Shown: positions 53,147 through 62,165 of the stretch, one piece after another | How the letters are laid out: each line of letters begins with the position of its first letter | Numbering within the stretch: the stretch's first letter is position 1 | Source of the DNA: Nocardioides abyssi | Lineage (GTDB): Bacteria; Actinomycetota; Actinomycetes; Propionibacteriales; Nocardioidaceae | Direction: 5' to 3' | Assembly (NCBI RefSeq): GCF_030412915.1 | Contig: NZ_JAUHJR010000007.1 | Span: 145,912-209,911, forward strand | DNA: 64,000 nucleotides | Program-made: the position numbers and the translations under genes | The notes under the pieces: generated by a model | The model's input: only the letters and a program-made list of their open reading frames with translations | What the model was told of the DNA's origin: nothing | The model's database searches: none

Positions 53147-55930
53147 TCAGGCCGCGAGCGGCAGGCACACGGTGAAGGTGGTGCCGGCGAGGTGCTCGGA
53201 CTCCACGCCGACCCGACCGCCGTGGGCGGCGACGATCGCCGCGACGATGGAGAGGCCGAGGCCGGTGCCCTGGATGGCTCGCTTCTGGGCGGTGGTGGAG
53301 CGGAAGAACTTCTGGAACAGCCCGTCCTGCTCCTCGCGCGGGATGCCGATGCCGGTGTCGACGACCTCGAGCAGCGCGTCGGTGCCCTCGCGGCGCAGGC
53401 GGCAGGTGACGGTGCCGCCGTCCTCGGTGAACTTCACGGCGTTGCCGACCAGGTTGAGCAGCACCCGCTCCAGCTGGGCCCGGTCGCCGGTGACGAGGAC
53501 CGGCCCGGGCGGCGCCTCCCACCGCACGTCGAGGCGGCGGCCGCCGAGCAGCGGGCGCACCGCCTCCTCGACGGCGGGCAGCACGCCGCCGAGGTCGACG
53601 CGCTCGCGCTGCCACTGGGTGGTGCCGGCGTCGAGACCCGAGAGCGCGAGCAGGTCGTTGCACAGCGCGATGAGGCGCTGGCCGTTGCGGGCGATGCTGT
53701 CCAGCAGCGGCAGCTGGTCGGGCACGGGGTCGACGAGCGAGCCGTCCTGGAGCATCTCGGTGTAGCCGACGATGCTCGTGACCGGCGTGCGCAGCTCGTG
53801 GGAGACGGTCGAGACGAACTCGTTCTTGGCGTCGTCGAGCGCCTGCAGCCGTTCGACGGCGTGCCGCTCCTTCTCCAGCGCAGCGACGAGCAGCTCCTGG
53901 CTCTCGCGCTGCTCGGTGACGTCGCGGCCGACGACGAGGTAGCCGACCTGGTCGCCGAACGCGTCGTGGGTGACGCTCGTGGTCATCGCCACCACCCGGC
54001 GGCGGCCGCCGCGGGAGACCCAGGTCCAGTCGCGCACCGAGCTCTCGCGGCCGGCCCCGACGGCGCGCGCCAGCGCGGCGAAGGCGCGCTCGGGGTCGTC
54101 GGTGCCGGCCCGCTCGACGAGCTCGGCCGGGTCGAGCAGGACCGTGAAGGGCTGCCCGACGACCTCGTGGGGGTCGACGCCCAGCAGGTGGCCCGCACCG
54201 GAGTTGAAGACGGTGATCCGGCCGCGGGTGTCCACGCCCACCAGCGCGGTGGAGATCTCGGCCTGCATGAGGTGGGTGACCAGGCCGGCGTTCGCGCGCT
54301 CGGTGGTGACGTCGACGCCGGTCATGACGGCGTACGCCGCGTGGCCGTGCTCGTCGCGCACGACGTTGTTGTTCCACACCACCCGCAGCCGGCGACCGTC
54401 CTTGGTCACGAGGTCGCGCTCGCGGATGACCGGCTGGCCCGATCGGTTGGGCCAGACGAAGAGCGCCTCGATGTCGTTGGTGTCCGACGGCGCGACCGGC
54501 GTCTCCCAGACCGGCAGCCCGAGCAGGTCCTTCTCGTCGTGGCCGGTGATCTCGGTGGTCGCGGCGTTGACGCGGACGATGCGGCCCTCGGTGTCGGTCA
54601 TCAGGATGATGCAGGCGGCCGTGTCGAGGGTGGCGCTGGTGAGCTTCTCGGCGGTCTCGAGCCGCTGGCGGGCCTCGTGCTCGGCGCTGACGTCGAGCAC
54701 CTGCGCGGAGAGGACCGCGTCGGCGCCGCCCGAGAGCAGCGCGACCGCGACCTCGAGCCGCGCGCCCGGCCGGCCGGGGACCGAGCAGGGCGCCGACCAG
54801 GCGTCCCGCCGGCGGGCGAGGAGGTCGGCGACCACCGCACCGGCCGGTGTCGGGGCGTCGACGGCCGTGACGACCTCGTCCAGCGGGCGGCCCAGCAGCC
54901 GGTCGCGGTCGCCGCCGAGGGTCCGGGTGGCGCGGTCGTTGAGCTCGACGACGACGAGCCGGTCGCCCTCGGCCCGGAGCAGCAGCATGCCGACCAGTGA
55001 CTCGGTGAAGTTGCGGCGGAAGAGCTCCTCGTCGGCGCTCACCCGGTGGAGCAGCGCGTGCCGCTGCTGCACGGCGATCGCCAGCGGCAGCGTGAGCACG
55101 ACGGCGCAGACGAGGTAGCCCTGCGTGAGAGCGGCCGCCTGGAGCGGGCCGAGGTCGCCGTCGGCGTACGCCTGGCCGAAGGGGCCGTGGCCCCGGTCGG
55201 TGAGCGCGGTGTTGAGCAGGGCGAAGGCGCACAGCTCCCACGCCACGGTCCGCACGCCGAACCGCAGCGCTCCCCAGACCAGCAGCGGCAGCGGGGCGAA
55301 GGCCAGCGCGGAGGACTGCTCGGAGCCGAAGACGAGGCCGGCGACCGCGAGCGTCAGCAGGCACTGCACCCACGCCTCGGCGTCCGTGCCCTGCCGGGTG
55401 CCGCGGCTACGCGCCAGGGCGAGCGGCGCGACGACGAGGATCGCGGCTGCGTGGGAGAAGAGCACCAGGGGAGCGGTCTCGAGGACCGGTCCGCCGTAGG
55501 TGACCCGCACCGCGGCGGCCGCGCCCACGGCGACGACCGCGCCTCCGGTGAGGGCCGCCAGCACCAAGCGGATGAAGTCCTCGTGCGACCTCAGCCGCGG
55601 CACGCGGTCGCGCAGCCGCTTGAGCACCACGCCGGCCGCGACCGCCTCGGCGCCGTTGGCGGCCGCGAACCAGGACGACACGTCCAGGTCGCGGCCGGCC
55701 ACCAGGTTCGCCGCGAGGCTCGCGAGGCCGACCCCGAGACCCAGGGCCGGGGCGCGGCGCAGGGGGGAGAGGGCCACCAGGGCCGTGGCGATGCCGGCGG
55801 CGGGCCACCAGCTGGCGACGGGGAAGCCGTCGGGGGTGACCCAGATGGCCAGGACGCCGGCCAGCCAGGTCGCGGCGAGCAGCGCGATGGTCCACGACCC
55901 GGCGAGCTCGCGCCGATCGGGTCTGGTCAC
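53147..55930 (-). CDS. MASE1-PAS hybrid sensor histidine kinase
   Basis: Membrane histidine kinase of 927 residues. Eight hydrophobic segments (about 12-300) form a MASE1 sensor domain, with WWPAAGIATALVALSPLR typical. Three PAS modules follow (about 310-430, 440-560, 565-690), then HisKA with phospho-His in FVSTVSHELRTPVTSIVGY (about 708-726) and HATPase_c (about 810-925; NLVGNAVKFTEDGG, DTGIGIPREE, GTGLGLSI). No response regulator gene is adjacent. GTG 55930 lies six bases after minus-strand GACAAT; a longer ATG at 55963 would overlap the divergent hydrolase start. Ligand unknown. Confidence 0.9.
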   Translation of the reverse strand: MTRPDRRELAGSWTIALLAATWLAGVLAIWVTPDGFPVASWWPAAGIATALVALSPLRRAPALGLGVGLASLAANLVAGRDLDVSSWFAAANGAEAVAAGVVLKRLRDRVPRLRSHEDFIRLVLAALTGGAVVAVGAAAAVRVTYGGPVLETAPLVLFSHAAAILVVAPLALARSRGTRQGTDAEAWVQCLLTLAVAGLVFGSEQSSALAFAPLPLLVWGALRFGVRTVAWELCAFALLNTALTDRGHGPFGQAYADGDLGPLQAAALTQGYLVCAVVLTLPLAIAVQQRHALLHRVSADEELFRRNFTESLVGMLLLRAEGDRLVVVELNDRATRTLGGDRDRLLGRPLDEVVTAVDAPTPAGAVVADLLARRRDAWSAPCSVPGRPGARLEVAVALLSGGADAVLSAQVLDVSAEHEARQRLETAEKLTSATLDTAACIILMTDTEGRIVRVNAATTEITGHDEKDLLGLPVWETPVAPSDTNDIEALFVWPNRSGQPVIRERDLVTKDGRRLRVVWNNNVVRDEHGHAAYAVMTGVDVTTERANAGLVTHLMQAEISTALVGVDTRGRITVFNSGAGHLLGVDPHEVVGQPFTVLLDPAELVERAGTDDPERAFAALARAVGAGRESSVRDWTWVSRGGRRRVVAMTTSVTHDAFGDQVGYLVVGRDVTEQRESQELLVAALEKERHAVERLQALDDAKNEFVSTVSHELRTPVTSIVGYTEMLQDGSLVDPVPDQLPLLDSIARNGQRLIALCNDLLALSGLDAGTTQWQRERVDLGGVLPAVEEAVRPLLGGRRLDVRWEAPPGPVLVTGDRAQLERVLLNLVGNAVKFTEDGGTVTCRLRREGTDALLEVVDTGIGIPREEQDGLFQKFFRSTTAQKRAIQGTGLGLSIVAAIVAAHGGRVGVESEHLAGTTFTVCLPLAA

Positions 55931-55948
55931 CGGGCGATTGTCCTGCAC

Positions 55949-55954
55949 TACTGT
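55949..55954 (+). promoter_or_regulatory. -10 box (TACTGT) of leaderless hydrolase gene
   Basis: TACTGT ends seven bases before ATG 55962. The divergent kinase has its own -10-like box GACAAT at 55942-55937 on the other strand, so two opposed promoters are packed into 31 bp. Confidence 0.45.
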
Positions 55955-55961
55955 GCCTCGC

Positions 55962-56819
55962 ATGCTGGTTTCCGAGCGGATCGGGCAGTTCTTCGTCGAC
56001 GGCCCCACCGGCCGCGACCGCCTGGAGTACACCGAGTACGGCGCCGGCGACGCCTGGGTCGTCCTGGTCCACGGCCAGCTGATGCCGCGGCGGATGCACG
56101 CGCCGCTGGCCCGCCGGCTGGCGGCCGAGGGGCTGCACGTCGTCACCCTCGACCTGCTCGGCCACGGCCGCTCGGACCGGCCGGCCGACCCGCTGGTGTA
56201 CTCGGTCACCGCGTTCGCCGAGCAGGTGGTCGCGCTGCTCGACCACCTCGGCGCCGCCCAGGCCGTCGTCGGCGGCACCTCGATCGGCGCCAACATCGCC
56301 CTGGAGACCGCTGTGCTCGCCCCCGAGCGCGTGCGCGGGCTGATCTGCGAGATGCCGGTGCTCGACAACGCGGTCGAGGCGGGCATCCTCACCTTCGCCC
56401 CGCTGCTCATGGCCGCGCGGTTCCTGCCCTTCACCGTCAACACCGTGCGGCGGGTGACCCGTCCGGTCCCGCGGGGGATCGTGCCGTTCTGGGCCGGCAT
56501 CGCCCTCGACACCCTCGACCAGCGCGCGGACGCCCTCGCGGCCGTGGTCCACGGGCTGTTCTTCGGCCGGTTGGCCCCGCCGTCGACGGCCCGGCGCGCG
56601 ATCCGCGTGCCCGCGCTGGTCGTCGGCCACCCCGCCGACCCGGTGCACCCCGCCGCGGACGCCGCGATGCTGGCCGGGGAGCTGCCCCGGGCCACCTTCG
56701 TCAAGGCCCGGTCGATCCTCGAGTGGCGGGTCGCCCCCGAGCGGCTCGACCGCGCGGCGGTCACCTTCGCGCTGGGTTGCTGGCGCACGACGGGGCGGCG
56801 GCGTCGTACCGGCTCCTGA
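55962..56819 (+). CDS. Alpha/beta hydrolase
   Basis: Alpha/beta-hydrolase-fold protein of 285 residues. The oxyanion motif VLVHGQ is at about 34-39, LLGHGRSDRP at about 66-75 and the nucleophile elbow GGTSIGAN at about 104-111 (Ser in G-T-S-I-G). The acid is probably Asp in VVGHPADPVHP (about 222-232). The usual C-terminal catalytic His is not visible: the expected region reads ARSILEWRVAPERL. Either the His comes from elsewhere (for example the DPVHP segment) or the enzyme is altered. It is followed by recO after 18 bases. Confidence 0.86.
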   Translation: MLVSERIGQFFVDGPTGRDRLEYTEYGAGDAWVVLVHGQLMPRRMHAPLARRLAAEGLHVVTLDLLGHGRSDRPADPLVYSVTAFAEQVVALLDHLGAAQAVVGGTSIGANIALETAVLAPERVRGLICEMPVLDNAVEAGILTFAPLLMAARFLPFTVNTVRRVTRPVPRGIVPFWAGIALDTLDQRADALAAVVHGLFFGRLAPPSTARRAIRVPALVVGHPADPVHPAADAAMLAGELPRATFVKARSILEWRVAPERLDRAAVTFALGCWRTTGRRRRTGS

Positions 56820-56837
56820 GTCCCGCACAATGGAGGG

Positions 56838-57581
56838 GTGCCTCTCTACCGCGACGAGGCGATCGTGCTGCGCACCCACAAGCTGGGGGAGGCCGACCGC
56901 ATCATCACCCTGCTGACCCGCCACCACGGACGGGTGCGCGCGGTCGCCAAGGGGGTACGCCGCACGACCTCCCGGTTCGGCTCCCGGCTCGAGCCGTTCA
57001 CCCACGTCGACCTGCAGCTCGCCGAGGGCCGCAACCTCGACACGATCACCCAGGCCGAGACGCTGACGCCGTTCCACGCCGGCATCGGGTCCGACTACGA
57101 CCGCTACACCGCCGGCACCGTGATGCTCGAGACTGCCGAGCGGCTGGCCGCCGAGGAGCGCGAGCCGTCGCTGCAGCAGTTCCTGCTGCTCGTGGGCGGG
57201 CTGCGCGCGATGTCCACCGGCCAGCGGCGGCCCAGCCAGGTGCTGGACTCCTACCTGCTGCGGTCGCTGTCGGTCGCCGGCTACGCGCCGTCGTTTGAGC
57301 ACTGCGCCCGCTGCGGCACCCTGCCGAGCCCGGACCGGGGCCCGCACCGGTGGTTCAACCCGTCGATGGGCGGCGTGCTGTGCGCGACCTGCCGGGTCCC
57401 GGGGTCCGCGTCACCGGCGGCCGAGACGCTCGTGCTGCTCGGTGCGCTGCTCGCGGGGGACTGGGAGACCGTCGAGGCGGCCGAGCCGCGGCAGCTCAAG
57501 GAGGCCAGCGGCCTGGTGTCGGCGTACCTGCACTGGCACCTCGAGCGCGCGCTGCGCTCCATGGAGCACGTCGAGCGGTGA
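56838..57581 (+). CDS. recO: DNA repair protein RecO
   Basis: Recombination mediator of 247 residues that loads RecA with RecR. The N-terminal OB fold (about 1-80) begins [25 protein letters not shown] and includes [18 protein letters not shown]. The C-terminal helical domain carries a zinc-ribbon pair CARC...CATC (about 155-190). GTG 56838 is preceded at six bases by CACAAT, so the gene may be read from a leaderless promoter in addition to upstream transcription. recO-uppS order is standard for actinobacteria, normally right after leuA and era. Confidence 0.95.
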   Translation: MPLYRDEAIVLRTHKLGEADRIITLLTRHHGRVRAVAKGVRRTTSRFGSRLEPFTHVDLQLAEGRNLDTITQAETLTPFHAGIGSDYDRYTAGTVMLETAERLAAEEREPSLQQFLLLVGGLRAMSTGQRRPSQVLDSYLLRSLSVAGYAPSFEHCARCGTLPSPDRGPHRWFNPSMGGVLCATCRVPGSASPAAETLVLLGALLAGDWETVEAAEPRQLKEASGLVSAYLHWHLERALRSMEHVER

Positions 57582-57595
57582 CCCGGGCGGCCCTC

Positions 57596-57601
57596 TAGGC
57601 T
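57596..57601 (+). promoter_or_regulatory. -10 box (TAGGCT) of leaderless uppS
   Basis: TAGGCT ends seven bases before GTG 57609. Confidence 0.5.
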
Positions 57602-57608
57602 CGCCCGC

Positions 57609-58376
57609 GTGAAGCGCGCCGTCCGCCAGCCCACGCCGCACCCCTCGGGTGCGCGGCCGCCGGAGCTCCCGAGGGAGCTCGTCCCGCGCCACGTCGCGGT
57701 CGTCATGGACGGCAACGGGCGGTGGGCCAAGGAGCGCGGGCTGCCCCGGACCAAGGGGCACGAGGAGGGCGAGTCGTCGCTCTTCGACGTCGTCGAGGGC
57801 GCGATCGAGATCGGCGTCAAGGCGATCTCGGCCTACGCCTTCTCCACCGAGAACTGGTCGCGCAGCCCCGACGAGGTCCGCTTCCTCATGGGCTTCAACC
57901 GCGACGTCATCCGCCGCCGGCGCGACGAGATGCACGAGCTCGGCGTCCGCGTGCGCTGGGCCGGGCGCGCCCCGCGGCTGTGGAAGTCGGTCATCAAGGA
58001 GCTCCAGGTCGCCGAGGAGCTCACCCGCGACAACGACGTGCTCACGCTGACGATGTGCGTCAACTACGGCGGCCGCGCCGAGCTCGCCGACACCGCCCGT
58101 CGGATCGCGGAGGAGGTGGCCGCCGGCCGGCTCGACCCGCGCAAGGTCGACGAGAAGACCTTCGCCAAGCACCTCTACGTGCCCGACCAGTCCGACGCCG
58201 ACCTGGTCTGGCGCACGTCGGGGGAGCAGCGGCTGTCGAACTTCATGCTCTGGCAGGCCGCCTACGCCGAGCTGGTCTACTCCGACGTGCTGTGGCCCGA
58301 CGTCGACCGCCGCCACCTGTGGGCGGCCATCGAGGAGTACGCCCGCCGCGACCGGCGCTACGGCGGGGCGCGCTGA
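57609..58376 (+). CDS. uppS: Isoprenyl (undecaprenyl/decaprenyl) diphosphate synthase
   Basis: Cis-prenyltransferase of 255 residues making the C50/C55 lipid carrier for cell-wall and capsule glycans. [14 protein letters not shown] with catalytic Asp34 (about 31-44), [22 protein letters not shown] and [34 protein letters not shown] (about 200-233) are the family signatures. The product length cannot be assigned by eye. GTG start without ribosome site; a -10 box is seven bases upstream. The lipid it makes is what the sugar-phosphate transferase at 8496-9962 would use. Confidence 0.96.
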   Translation: MKRAVRQPTPHPSGARPPELPRELVPRHVAVVMDGNGRWAKERGLPRTKGHEEGESSLFDVVEGAIEIGVKAISAYAFSTENWSRSPDEVRFLMGFNRDVIRRRRDEMHELGVRVRWAGRAPRLWKSVIKELQVAEELTRDNDVLTLTMCVNYGGRAELADTARRIAEEVAAGRLDPRKVDEKTFAKHLYVPDQSDADLVWRTSGEQRLSNFMLWQAAYAELVYSDVLWPDVDRRHLWAAIEEYARRDRRYGGAR

Positions 58377-58499
58377 CGCCGACCGCCTGAGTCGCTGAGC
58401 TGAGTCGCCCACTTGAGCGGTCAGCCTGAGCCCGGGCAAAGACTGCCCCGACCCGGTCAAACGCCTGCCGCGGCGGTCCACAGCCGCCACACTGGCCCC

Positions 58500-60125
58500 A
58501 TGCCTGGGAGGGGCGGTACCGCACGGCCGTGGGCGGCCGCGCTGCGCGGCGTCCTCCTGGCCTCGACCACCGACCCGCGCGCGATCCAGGGTGGGTTCAC
58601 CTTGCTCGTCGCGGTCGACGTGCTCCTGCGCCTCGTCGGCGGCGTGCGCGTCGGGCTGTCGCTCCCGGCGCTGTCGGTGGTCATCGTCCTGCTGCTGCAG
58701 GCCCTCACCCTCGTCAGCCGCGGCCGGCTGTCACCGCGCGTCGTCGAGGCGGTCCTCGTCGCCGACATCGCCGTGGTCGGCCTGGCCCGGCTCAACCCCG
58801 ACGGCGGGTCCGGGCTGCTGGTCGTGCTGCCGGCCCTGTGGCTCGGGCGCCTCTTCGGCCGGCGTGGCGCGGCGATCACCGCGGTGGCCACCGTCGCGCT
58901 GGTCGCCGTCCCGGGGCTCGTCTACACCGGCGTGGACGGCATCTTCCTGTCGCGCTCGGTGATCATCCCGGTCGTCGCGACGATCGCCTCGCTCGCCATC
59001 GCCGGGGGCATGGAGCAGGTCAACCAGGTGATGGAGACCGTTGAGCACCAGCGGCGGGTCTCCGAGGCCACGCTCGACACCGTCGACGTCGGGCTGGTGC
59101 TGCTCGACGGGAGCGGGACGTACGTCGCCGTCAACCGCCGCCACGACGACTTCATGGCGCTCGCCTACCCCGCGGGGCACGCGGGCGTGGCCGGGCAGCT
59201 GGGCCAGGTCCTCGGCGCGGACCGGTCGACCCCGCTCGGGCGCGAGTCGATGCCGACGTACCGCGCAGCGCAGGGCGAGGAGTTCGACGACTGCCGCATC
59301 TGGGTCGGCGACGACCCGCTGACACAGCGGGCGCTGTCGGTCTCGGCGCGGTCGGTGCGCGACGAGGCCGGGCGGTTCGCCGGGGCAGCACTGGCCTACA
59401 AGGACGTCACCGACTTCATGCGGGCGATGGAGGTCAAGGACGAGTTCGTCGCGTCGGTCTCCCACGAGCTGCGCACGCCGCTGACCTCGATCGTCGGCTA
59501 CGTCCAGATGCTGCTGGAGGACGAGGGGCTCGACCTGCAGACCACGCGCCAGCTCGAGGTCGTCGACCGCAACGCCCAACGGCTGCTGCGGCTGATCTCC
59601 GACCTGCTCGACACCGCGCAGATCGACACCGGCCCCGTCGGGATGACCCGTACGTCGTGCGACCTGGCCGTCCTCGTGCGCGACTGCGTCGACGGTGCCC
59701 GCCCGGCGTACCGCGCCGCCGGCATCCGCCTCGACGTCTCCGCCCCCGCCACGCTGCCGATGCTCCTGGACCGGCAGCGGATCGAGCAGGTCGTCGACAA
59801 CCTGCTCACCAACGCGATGAAGTACAGCGCCAGCGGCACCGAGGTGTGCGTGACCCTCGCCGTGGAGGACGGGCGGGCCGAGCTCACCGTGGCCGACGAG
59901 GGCATCGGCATCTCCGCCGCCGACCGGGACCGGCTCTTCACCCGCTTCTTCCGCTCCCGCGACGCGGAGGACCGCTCCATCCAGGGCGTCGGCCTCGGCT
60001 TGAGCATCACCCGCGGCATCGTCGAGGCCCACGGCGGCCGGATCGAGGTCGACAGCCGGCTCGGCGTCGGCAGCACCTTCCGCGTGCGTCTCCCCATCGA
60101 GGTGGCCGTCCCGCTCGCGCGCTGA
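58500..60125 (+). CDS. PAS-containing sensor histidine kinase, tandem paralogue A
   Basis: Membrane histidine kinase of 541 residues. Five to six helices (about 30-180), then a PAS domain (about 185-310, with GEEFDDCRIWVGDDPLTQRALSVSARSV), HisKA with FVASVSHELRTPLTSIVGY (about 315-333) and HATPase_c (about 425-535; NLLTNAMKYSASGT, DEGIGISAADRDRLFTRFFRS, GVGLGLSI). ATG 58500 is six bases after CACACT, a -10-like box, and gives the normal short cytoplasmic start. No response regulator is adjacent. Closely similar to the next gene. Confidence 0.91.
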   Translation: MPGRGGTARPWAAALRGVLLASTTDPRAIQGGFTLLVAVDVLLRLVGGVRVGLSLPALSVVIVLLLQALTLVSRGRLSPRVVEAVLVADIAVVGLARLNPDGGSGLLVVLPALWLGRLFGRRGAAITAVATVALVAVPGLVYTGVDGIFLSRSVIIPVVATIASLAIAGGMEQVNQVMETVEHQRRVSEATLDTVDVGLVLLDGSGTYVAVNRRHDDFMALAYPAGHAGVAGQLGQVLGADRSTPLGRESMPTYRAAQGEEFDDCRIWVGDDPLTQRALSVSARSVRDEAGRFAGAALAYKDVTDFMRAMEVKDEFVASVSHELRTPLTSIVGYVQMLLEDEGLDLQTTRQLEVVDRNAQRLLRLISDLLDTAQIDTGPVGMTRTSCDLAVLVRDCVDGARPAYRAAGIRLDVSAPATLPMLLDRQRIEQVVDNLLTNAMKYSASGTEVCVTLAVEDGRAELTVADEGIGISAADRDRLFTRFFRSRDAEDRSIQGVGLGLSITRGIVEAHGGRIEVDSRLGVGSTFRVRLPIEVAVPLAR

Positions 60126-60260
60126 GCGGCGCCTGGTCGGTCGCGCTGGTCGCGTGGTCGCGCCGGGTGCGCCGGTCGGGCGAGATCCCGGCGCGCACGG
60201 TGGGTGGTGTGGCAGGGTCGGGACGCGACATTGCTGGCGTCTCGCGACGACGGAGGTGGG

Positions 60261-61910
60261 ATGCGCGACCTGGTGCAGCTGCGGCCGATGGACGCCGTGC
60301 GTGCGCTCGTGGCCACGGGCCGGCCGGACCCGCGCGTGCTGCAGGCGGTCTTCGCGTTCTTCGTGAGCGTCGACTTCGCCATCCGCGGTCTCGCCGGAGG
60401 GGGAGTGGGGCTCGTCGGCTGGCCCGGCGCCGGCCTCGCGCTGACGCTCGTCACGACGGTGCTGGCCTTCACCGTGCCGTGGCACCGGTTCCGCGAGGAC
60501 CTGGTGACGGTCATCCCGGTCCTCGACGTGGCGGCACTGGGAGCCGTGCGCCTGAGCCCGGACGGCAGCGCGGCCGGGATCCTCGTCGTCGTCCCGGCGC
60601 TGTGGCTGGGTCGCCAGCTGGGCCGCCGGGGCGCCGGGGTCGTCGCGCTCGCCGTCGCGCTCCTGACCGCCGTGCCCGGCCTGCTCGTCCTCGGCGCCGA
60701 CTCCATCGCGGTCTCGCGCGCGGTCATGATCGTCGTGGTCGCGGCCTGGAGCGCCCTGGCGATCGCGTTCGGGTTGGAGCGCATCCGGTACGAGCGGGAC
60801 GAGGCGGAGCGTCGCGGCGAGGAGCTGGCCGAGGCGCTCCGCCGCATCGAGGAGCAGCAGCGCACCACGCAGGCGATCTTCGACGCGGTCGACGTCGGGC
60901 TGGTGCTGCTGGACCACGAGGGCCGCTACCGCGACCACAACCGCCGGCAGGCCGAGCTGCTCGCCCTGGCCCACCCCGACGGCCACGCCGGCCGGGCCGG
61001 GCAGGCCGGGCTGGTCTTCGCCGACGACGGGGTCACGGTGCTCGAGCCGGACCAGGAGCCGGCCGCGCGGGCCGCGCGGGGCGAGGAGTTCGAGGACTGC
61101 CGCACGTGGTTCGGCGAGGACCCTGCCGAGCGGCGGGCGCTGGCGGTCTCGGCACGCGCGCTGCGCACCGCCGACGGTGCCTTCGCGGGCGCCGCGCTCG
61201 CCTACAAGGACGTCACCGACCTGGTCGAGGCGCTGGCGGTGAAGGACGACTTCGTCGCCCTCGTCTCCCACGAGCTGCGCACGCCGCTGACGTCGATCAC
61301 CGGGTACGTCGAGATGCTCCAGGACCGCACCGACCTCCCCGACGTCGTCGTGGGGCAGCTCGAGGTCGTCGACCGCAACGCCCGCCGGCTGCTGCACCTG
61401 GTCGGCGGGCTGCTCGACAGCGCCCTGCACGCTTCCGGGCCGATGCCCCTCGACCGCAGCCGCCGCGACCTCGTCGCCGTCGTCCGGGACGCCGTCGAGG
61501 CCGCGGGACCCGCCGCCCGTGTCGCCAGCCTCCAGCTCGAGGTCGAGCTGCCCGACGAGCTGTGGCTCGACCTCGACGCGCTGCGCATCGGCCAGGTCGT
61601 CGACAACCTGCTGTCCAACGCCGTGAAGTACACCCGACCGGGCGGCACCGTCACCGTGTGCCTGACCGCGGACCCGACCCAGGCCCACCTCGCCGTCTCC
61701 GACACCGGCATCGGCATCTCGCCCGCCGACCGCGAGCGCCTCTTCACCCGGTTCTTCCGCTCCCGCCAGGCCGAGGAGCTGTGCATCCAGGGCCTCGGCC
61801 TCGGCCTGCCCATCACCCGCACCATCGTCGAGGCGCACGGCGGCTCGATCGACGTCGACAGCCGGCACGGCCACGGCAGCACCTTCACCGTCCACCTGCC
61901 CCTCTCCTGA
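60261..61910 (+). CDS. PAS-containing sensor histidine kinase, tandem paralogue B
   Basis: Membrane histidine kinase of 549 residues with the same plan as its upstream neighbour: helices at about 30-175, PAS (about 190-320, GEEFEDCRTWFGEDPAERRALAVSARAL), HisKA with FVALVSHELRTPLTSITGYVEML (about 331-353), HATPase_c (about 430-545; NLLSNAVKYTRPGG, DTGIGISPADRERLFTRFFRS, GLGLGLPI). Shared blocks such as YKDVTD and the His region show a tandem duplication. Unlike paralogue A it has a ribosome site (GGAGG, four bases before ATG). Also without a partner regulator gene here. Confidence 0.91.
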   Translation: MRDLVQLRPMDAVRALVATGRPDPRVLQAVFAFFVSVDFAIRGLAGGGVGLVGWPGAGLALTLVTTVLAFTVPWHRFREDLVTVIPVLDVAALGAVRLSPDGSAAGILVVVPALWLGRQLGRRGAGVVALAVALLTAVPGLLVLGADSIAVSRAVMIVVVAAWSALAIAFGLERIRYERDEAERRGEELAEALRRIEEQQRTTQAIFDAVDVGLVLLDHEGRYRDHNRRQAELLALAHPDGHAGRAGQAGLVFADDGVTVLEPDQEPAARAARGEEFEDCRTWFGEDPAERRALAVSARALRTADGAFAGAALAYKDVTDLVEALAVKDDFVALVSHELRTPLTSITGYVEMLQDRTDLPDVVVGQLEVVDRNARRLLHLVGGLLDSALHASGPMPLDRSRRDLVAVVRDAVEAAGPAARVASLQLEVELPDELWLDLDALRIGQVVDNLLSNAVKYTRPGGTVTVCLTADPTQAHLAVSDTGIGISPADRERLFTRFFRSRQAEELCIQGLGLGLPITRTIVEAHGGSIDVDSRHGHGSTFTVHLPLS

Positions 61911-62030
61911 CCCTGGCAGCTCGCCTTCGGCCTGCGGGTCGTGGGTGGTTGCGGTGGAGGCAGCGACGAGGACGAGGTACGCCGTTTGTCCCGGCTGCTT
62001 CCCGGCTCACGGTGGGCGCCCCGCCTGCTG

Positions 62031-62082
62031 TTCTCGGCTGGTTGAGGAGGGCCGCCAGGCCCGTCTCGAAACCCGCCGAGAA
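62031..62082. repeat. Single REP-like hairpin with extra outer stem
   Basis: GGTTGAGGAG...CGTCTCGAAACC arms (62040-62073) match the hairpins of the 40477 array, but the tip is GGGCC-GCCA-GGCCC. An outer perfect 8-bp pair TTCTCGGC (62031-62038) and GCCGAGAA (62075-62082) encloses it. It is the only notable element in the 255-bp gap 61911-62165. Confidence 0.75.
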
Positions 62083-62165
62083 ACCTCTCAGATTGTTGTC
62101 CGAATGCTGGTCTGACCTGGGGAAACACCCGCGTCACTGTCGGTGGTCACTGCTTGAGTAGACGT

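Noticed and set aside
58731-61895. A 1054-codon antisense frame over both histidine kinase genes
   Set aside because: Same GC-driven artefact; composition rich in Asp/Val/Gly/Arg with no domain pattern.
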